Shown: positions 52,778-58,700 of the stretch, piece after piece
How the letters are laid out: each line of letters starts with the position of its first letter
How positions within the stretch are numbered: the stretch's first letter is position 1
Assembly: GCF_964340395.1 (NCBI RefSeq)
Contig: NC_135552.1
Location: 6,620,994 to 6,682,993, forward strand
Origin: Glandiceps talaboti
Taxonomy: Eukaryota; Hemichordata; Enteropneusta; Spengelidae
DNA length: 62,000 bases
Direction of reading: 5' to 3'
Program-made: the position numbers and the translations under genes
Notes under the pieces: generated by a model
Told to the model about the DNA's origin: nothing
What the model saw: only the letters and a program-made list of their open reading frames with translations
Database searches by the model: none

Positions 52778-55700
52778 AAGCATTTCTATAGCCAGTACGA
52801 TGTATTGGATTTTACATAACAATTTCCCACACTGTGTTTAAAACACTTTACAGTTATTACCCAGGTACAGACTTATAGTGTCACAATGACTCTTTACACT
52901 TCCTGGGGAGCATACAGTCAAACTCTCTATAAAGTGCATAGGATTAGAACATTCACATTGCAACCACTATCCTATCTGGTCCCCATCTACAAAGCTGGTT
53001 TGACTCAGGCCTAATCATTGTTCAAATGTTACCAAAGGTCGTAGCCATTTAGGAACAAACTGCAGCTAGCAGTGAGGCTCAAACCTGCATGCAACTTGTA
53101 GATTTCGAGCTGCAGCAGTGAGGCTCAAACCTACAACTTGTAGATTTAAAGCTGCAGCAGCTTGAGGCTCAAACCTACAACGTGTAGATTTCAAAGTGGC
53201 CAATCTAACCATTCAACCATGGTGTTTTAATCAACAGTATAATGATGATCTCCAATGTCGACTGGAAGATACTTCTCTGACTCTAAATGAATCTAAACAA
53301 TATCTGAAAGAATTACAAGACAAGTCAATGAGAGAAAAACGAGAAAGAGCACAGTAAGTGTTTCATTTCTGATAAATATGTTTTAATTTTGTAATAGTAA
53401 TCTTATCAGAAAAATAAACTTAGACATTTGTAATTGTGGTTGGCACTGATGGTGCTTTGGTGTTCTAGGTGGTGCTGTGGTGTTCTAGATGGTGCTGTGA
53501 TGTTCTCCATGGTGCTGTGGTGTTTTAGAAGCAGGAGGAAACCATAGTACAATATACCAGGGAAAAATCCTGAGTCGTTCAGTCAAGTCAAACACCCTTC
53601 TTATGTAAAGACCTTTTTAATGTAATCAAAACGACTCAGTGCTTGGTGTGGTTGAAAGTTAGACCATAATGATAGTACTAAGGGGCAAATGAGCTAATGG
53701 CTTGGCAACCAACACTGGATTTCTTTTGAAGTAGTGTGAAAACAAATTGAATGGATACTTTTCTTTGGGATACTGGTACTTTTTGATGGAACAGTGTCTT
53801 CAATTAAGGCTTGTTAGTCCCCGCGGACGAAGTCCGGAACGGGGACTTATGGATTGGGTTCCGTCTGTCTGTCCGTCCGTCCGTCCGTCCGCAGCTGTTT
53901 CTTGAGATGCCTGGACCGATTTTTTTCAAACTTGGTACAGGGGCAACATACTATGGCATACATATGCACGTCAATTTGTTTTATGATACGATCCAATATG
54001 GCCGCCTAGCAACCATTTTGTTTGCGAATTTTCCCTGTCTAAAGCCATAACTCAGACATGCTTTAACAGATCTCATTCAAAGTTGGTATTAGGACAGTGT
54101 TCTATGACATACATGTGCATATCCATTTTCATTGTGATACGATCCAATATGGCTGCCTGGTAGCCATTTTGTTTGTGAATTTTCATGTCCAAAGCCATAA
54201 CTCAGACATGCTTGAACAGATCTCATTAGTCCCCGCGGACGAAGTCCGGAACGGGGACTTATGGATTGGGTTCCGTCTGTCCGTCCGTGCGTCCGTGCGT
54301 CCGTCTGTCCGTCCGTCCGTCCGTCCGCAGCCGTTTCTTGGAGATGCCTGTACCGATTTTTTTCAAACTTGGTACAGGGGCAACATGCTATGGCATACAT
54401 ATGCACGTCAATTTGTTTTATGATACGATCCAATATGGCCACCTAGCAGCCATTTTGTTTGCGAATTTTCCCTGTCTAAAGCCATAACTCAGACATGCTC
54501 ACACAGATCTCATTCAAAGTTGGTATTAGGACAGTGTTCTATGACATACATGTGCATATCCATTTTCATTGTGATACGATCCAATATGGCTGCCTGGCAG
54601 CCATTTTGTTTGCAAATTTTCCATGTCCAAAGCCATAACTCAGACATGCTTGAACAGATCTCATTCAAAGTTGGTATTAGGACAGTGTTCTATGATATAC
54701 ATGTGCATATCCATTTTCATTGTGATACGATCCAATATGGCTGCCTGGCAGCCATTTTGTTTGCAAATTTTCCATGTCCAAAGCCATAACTCAGACATGC
54801 TTGAACAGATCTCATTCGAAGTTGGTATTAGGACAGTGTTCTATGACATACATGTGCATATCCATTTTCGTCATGATACGATCCAATATGGCTGCCTGGC
54901 AGCCATTTTGTTTGTGAATTTTCCATGTCCAAAGCCATAACTCAGACATGCTTGAACAGATCTCATTCAGAGTTGGTATTAGGACAGTGTTCTATGACAT
55001 ACATTTGCATATCCATTTTCATATTGATATGATCCCCCATACCCGACCAATCCTTTATTGTTGTAGGCATGTTCCATGTCCGACAAGCAGACACAACATA
55101 TCTAAGTCTGTTTGATTTAGGTTCACAAGTGTTGTTGCTTGATCAGAGTAGTGCTAATTCCTTAAAACCCAATCATAGCGGGGACTATGTCATTCTCAAT
55201 GGCTTGTTCAAAGTTGGTATTAGGACAGTGTTCTATGACATACATGTGTATATCCATTTTCGTCGTGATACGATCCAATATGGCTGCCTGCCAGCCATTT
55301 TGTTTGTGAATTTTCCATGTCCAAAGCCATAACTCAGACATGCTTAAACAGATCTCATTCAAAGTTGGTATTAGGACAGTGTTCTATGACATACATGTGC
55401 ATATCCATTTTCGTTGTGATACGATCCAATATGGCTGCCTGGCAGCCATTTTGTTTGCGAATGTTCATGTCCAAAGCCATAACTCAGACATGCTTGAACA
55501 GATCTCATTTAAAGTTGGTATTAGGACAGTGTTCTATGACATACATGTGCATATCCATTTTCGTCGTGATACAATCCAATATGGCTGCCTGGCAGCCATT
55601 TTGTTTGTGAATTTTCCATGTCCAAAGCCATAACTCAGACTCCATTTTCATCGTGATATGATCCCCCATACCCAACCAATCCTTTATTGTTGGAGGCATA

Positions 55701-58700
55701 TTCCATGTCCAACAAGCACACACAACATATCTAAGTCTGTTTGTTTTAGGTTCACAAATGTTGTTGCATGATCAGAGTAGTGATAATTCCTTAAAACACA
55801 ATTATAGCGGGGACTATGTCATTCTCAATGACTTGTTTCTCATATGTCCTGACCATGTTTAACTATAGTGACCAACCATGACAACCATATGTAACTATGT
55901 CTACTATGGATATTAATTATGATTTTCAATTCTTTTCTTGTGTCTTTCAGGGCAGCTTTGAGAGTCACAGAGGGTATAGCTCAAGAAAGAGAAAGTCTGG
56001 TAAAACAGTTAGATTTGCTAAGGTTAGTGCTGAATTCAGGATTACATTGTCAACTATATGGACAATGCTGAGGTTAGTGCTGAATTCAGGATAACATTGT
56101 CAACTATATGGACAATGGTGAGGTTAGTGCTGAATTCAGGACTACATTGTCAACTATATGGACAATGCTGAGGTTAGTGCTGAATTCAGGACTACATTGT
56201 CAACTATATGGACAATGCTGAGGTTAGTGCTGAATTCAGGATAACATTGTCAACTATATGGACAATGGTGAGGTTAGTGCTGAATTCAGGACTACATTGT
56301 CAACTATATGGACAGTGCTGAGGTTAGTGCTGAATTCAGGACTACATTGTCAACTATATGGACAATGCTGAGGTTAGTGCTGAATTCAGGATTACATTGT
56401 CAACTATATGGACAATGCTGAGGTTAGTGCTGAATTCAGGATAACATTGTCAACTATATGGACAATGCTGAGGTTAGTGCTGAATTCAGGATTACATTGT
56501 CAACTATATGGACAATGCTGAGGTTAGTGCTGAATTCAGGATAACATTGTCAACTATATATGGACAATGTTGAGGTTAGCGCTGAATTCAGGATAACATT
56601 GTCAACTATATGGACAATGTTGAGGTTAGTGCTGAATTCAGGACTACATTGTCAACTATATGGACAATGCTGAGGTTAGTGCTGAATTCAGGATAACATT
56701 GTCAACTATATGGACAATGCTGAGGTTAGTGCTGAATTCAGGATGACATTGTCAACTATTTGGACAATGCTAAGGTTAGTGCTGAATTCAGGATTACATT
56801 GTCAGCTATATGGACAATGGTAAGGTTAGTGCTGAATTCAGGATTACATTGTCAACTATTTGGACAATGCTGAGGTTAGTGCTGAATTCACGATTACATT
56901 GTCAACTATATGGACAATGTTGAGGTTAGTGCTGAATTCAGGATTACAATTGTCAACTATATGGACAATGCTGAGGTTAGTGCTGAATTCAGGATTACAT
57001 TGTCAACTATATGGACAATGCTGAGGTTAGTGCTGAATTCAGGATAACATTGTCAACTATATGGACAATGGTGAGGTTAGTGTTTGAAACTGTAAACCTT
57101 GTTGTCAACTATATGGACGATGCATTTAGGAAAATGATTGTGTGAGATTGATTATCATAGGCAGATATTAAGAGTTTTATATGGTAAAACAAATACAAAA
57201 TTGAATATGAGCTAAAAGTTGATATTGGAAGGGTACTTGATCAAGTCGTTATGTTGTGTTGATACTTCATCCCAATCTTGTACTTGGCCGAAGGGAATAA
57301 GAACATATTACTATAATAGTAGTATTATTATGGAGCCATGATAATGGCTAGTATTGTAAGAATATAGGGTTAAGTTATATCAATAAAAACTTGTTGAGAT
57401 AGAATGTCCTCAGTCCACAAAAGTTTACAGTAGCTAATAGAACAACCAAAAATGTTCATCAGCTTGACTTACACAGGTAACTTATAGCACATATAGCTAA
57501 TATATTGCCATAGGTTGATATAATGGTTTGTTACTGCTTTTCTCAAGTGCAAAATTTTTACTTGTAGAAGTTCAGTAACCTTATGATTATCTGTCGTAGG
57601 AAGTTCAAATGTCATGAATTAGAGAACTATTTAAAGTAAAAAGAAGGTTATATTTACATTGCATTCCTTTAACTTTTGTGTCTTCAAAATTTTACCTCTC
57701 TAGTTCGTACAAGGTTATAAAACTTGGCTCTTAAAAACACATTTGGTATTAAAAGAGAACTACTGTCAATTGAAAGTTAATTTGTGTTGGTAAAGATATT
57801 TATAGATGTTAATGTTAGTCTTTAACGTATACAAACTTTAAGAAAATTAGTACCTGAAATGAACCATAAAGTGACAAAATTTCCTTCCTCTGGTACAGGG
57901 TTTAGCAAAATCACTGTTCTTACACTTAAATGGTATGTTGCATGTATGTATGGTTTGTAGAGTCTAACGTATTCATTTCCATATGCATGCTTATTTACAT
58001 CTGCTCTTCAGAGATATGAATAAGAAGTTACGAGATGAAAAAGATATGCATGATGCGGCAAGACAAGTAAGTCACTCTTGCATCTGTTGAATGACACCAA
58101 ATTTCTGTACCTAATTACTAATCTGTCCGTTCCTCTTCGTTTACCATAAATAACTTACCACTGAATCTGGCTTGATTATTTCAAGAAGTATGCTATGCAA
58201 ATTTTCTTGGATTTGCATAATGTACTGTTATAAAAGTCAGACATTTTGATTGGCTGATAAGCCACAGTTGGGGTTTGTGATTGGACTGTTCTCTCATGTG
58301 ATTTGCATACATTTGCATGATGAATGTTTGATATTGTATATTGTACATGTACATACATGGCACTTTATGAGATTTAATCCTTCATAACTTATTGTCTTAA
58401 CACCATAGACACCTTTCTGATTATTTCTTTCTTTTGTAAAAGATCACTTTGAATAATTTGTAGAGCTCCAGACCATATCTTGAACACCTTATACAGAGTA
58501 ATATAAAGCATGTATTACTATGGAAATCAAGCTATCAGCAAGTTGAACTGAAAGACGGATACAAACTAAAACTATTGTTTTTGCAACATGTTGATATATA
58601 CTATCAATGGACGTTTATGTGATTACACTCACAGTAGGGTAACATCTCTGATGGCAAGTTGATATAATTTTCCTCACAGTAGTGTGATGTCTCTGGTAAC

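Larger units (their letters stand above)
53354..55950 (+). other. intron 7
   Basis: GTAAGT to GTCTTTCAG, 2.6 kb. About 2 kb of it is the compound Helentron-like insertion. The rest holds a 20-bp minisatellite and unique sequence (53535-53810, 55820-55940). Confidence 0.88.

Noticed and set aside
53811-55723. Many overlapping open frames with similar sequences on both strands
   Set aside because: All derive from the 151-bp core and CCGT microsatellite of the Helentron-like element. The same frames recur in the copy at 23900.
55897-56094. Open frame running through exon 8 into the minisatellite in another reading frame
   Set aside because: The exon 8 frame fixed by the spliced product differs, and this frame has no homology outside the shared bases.
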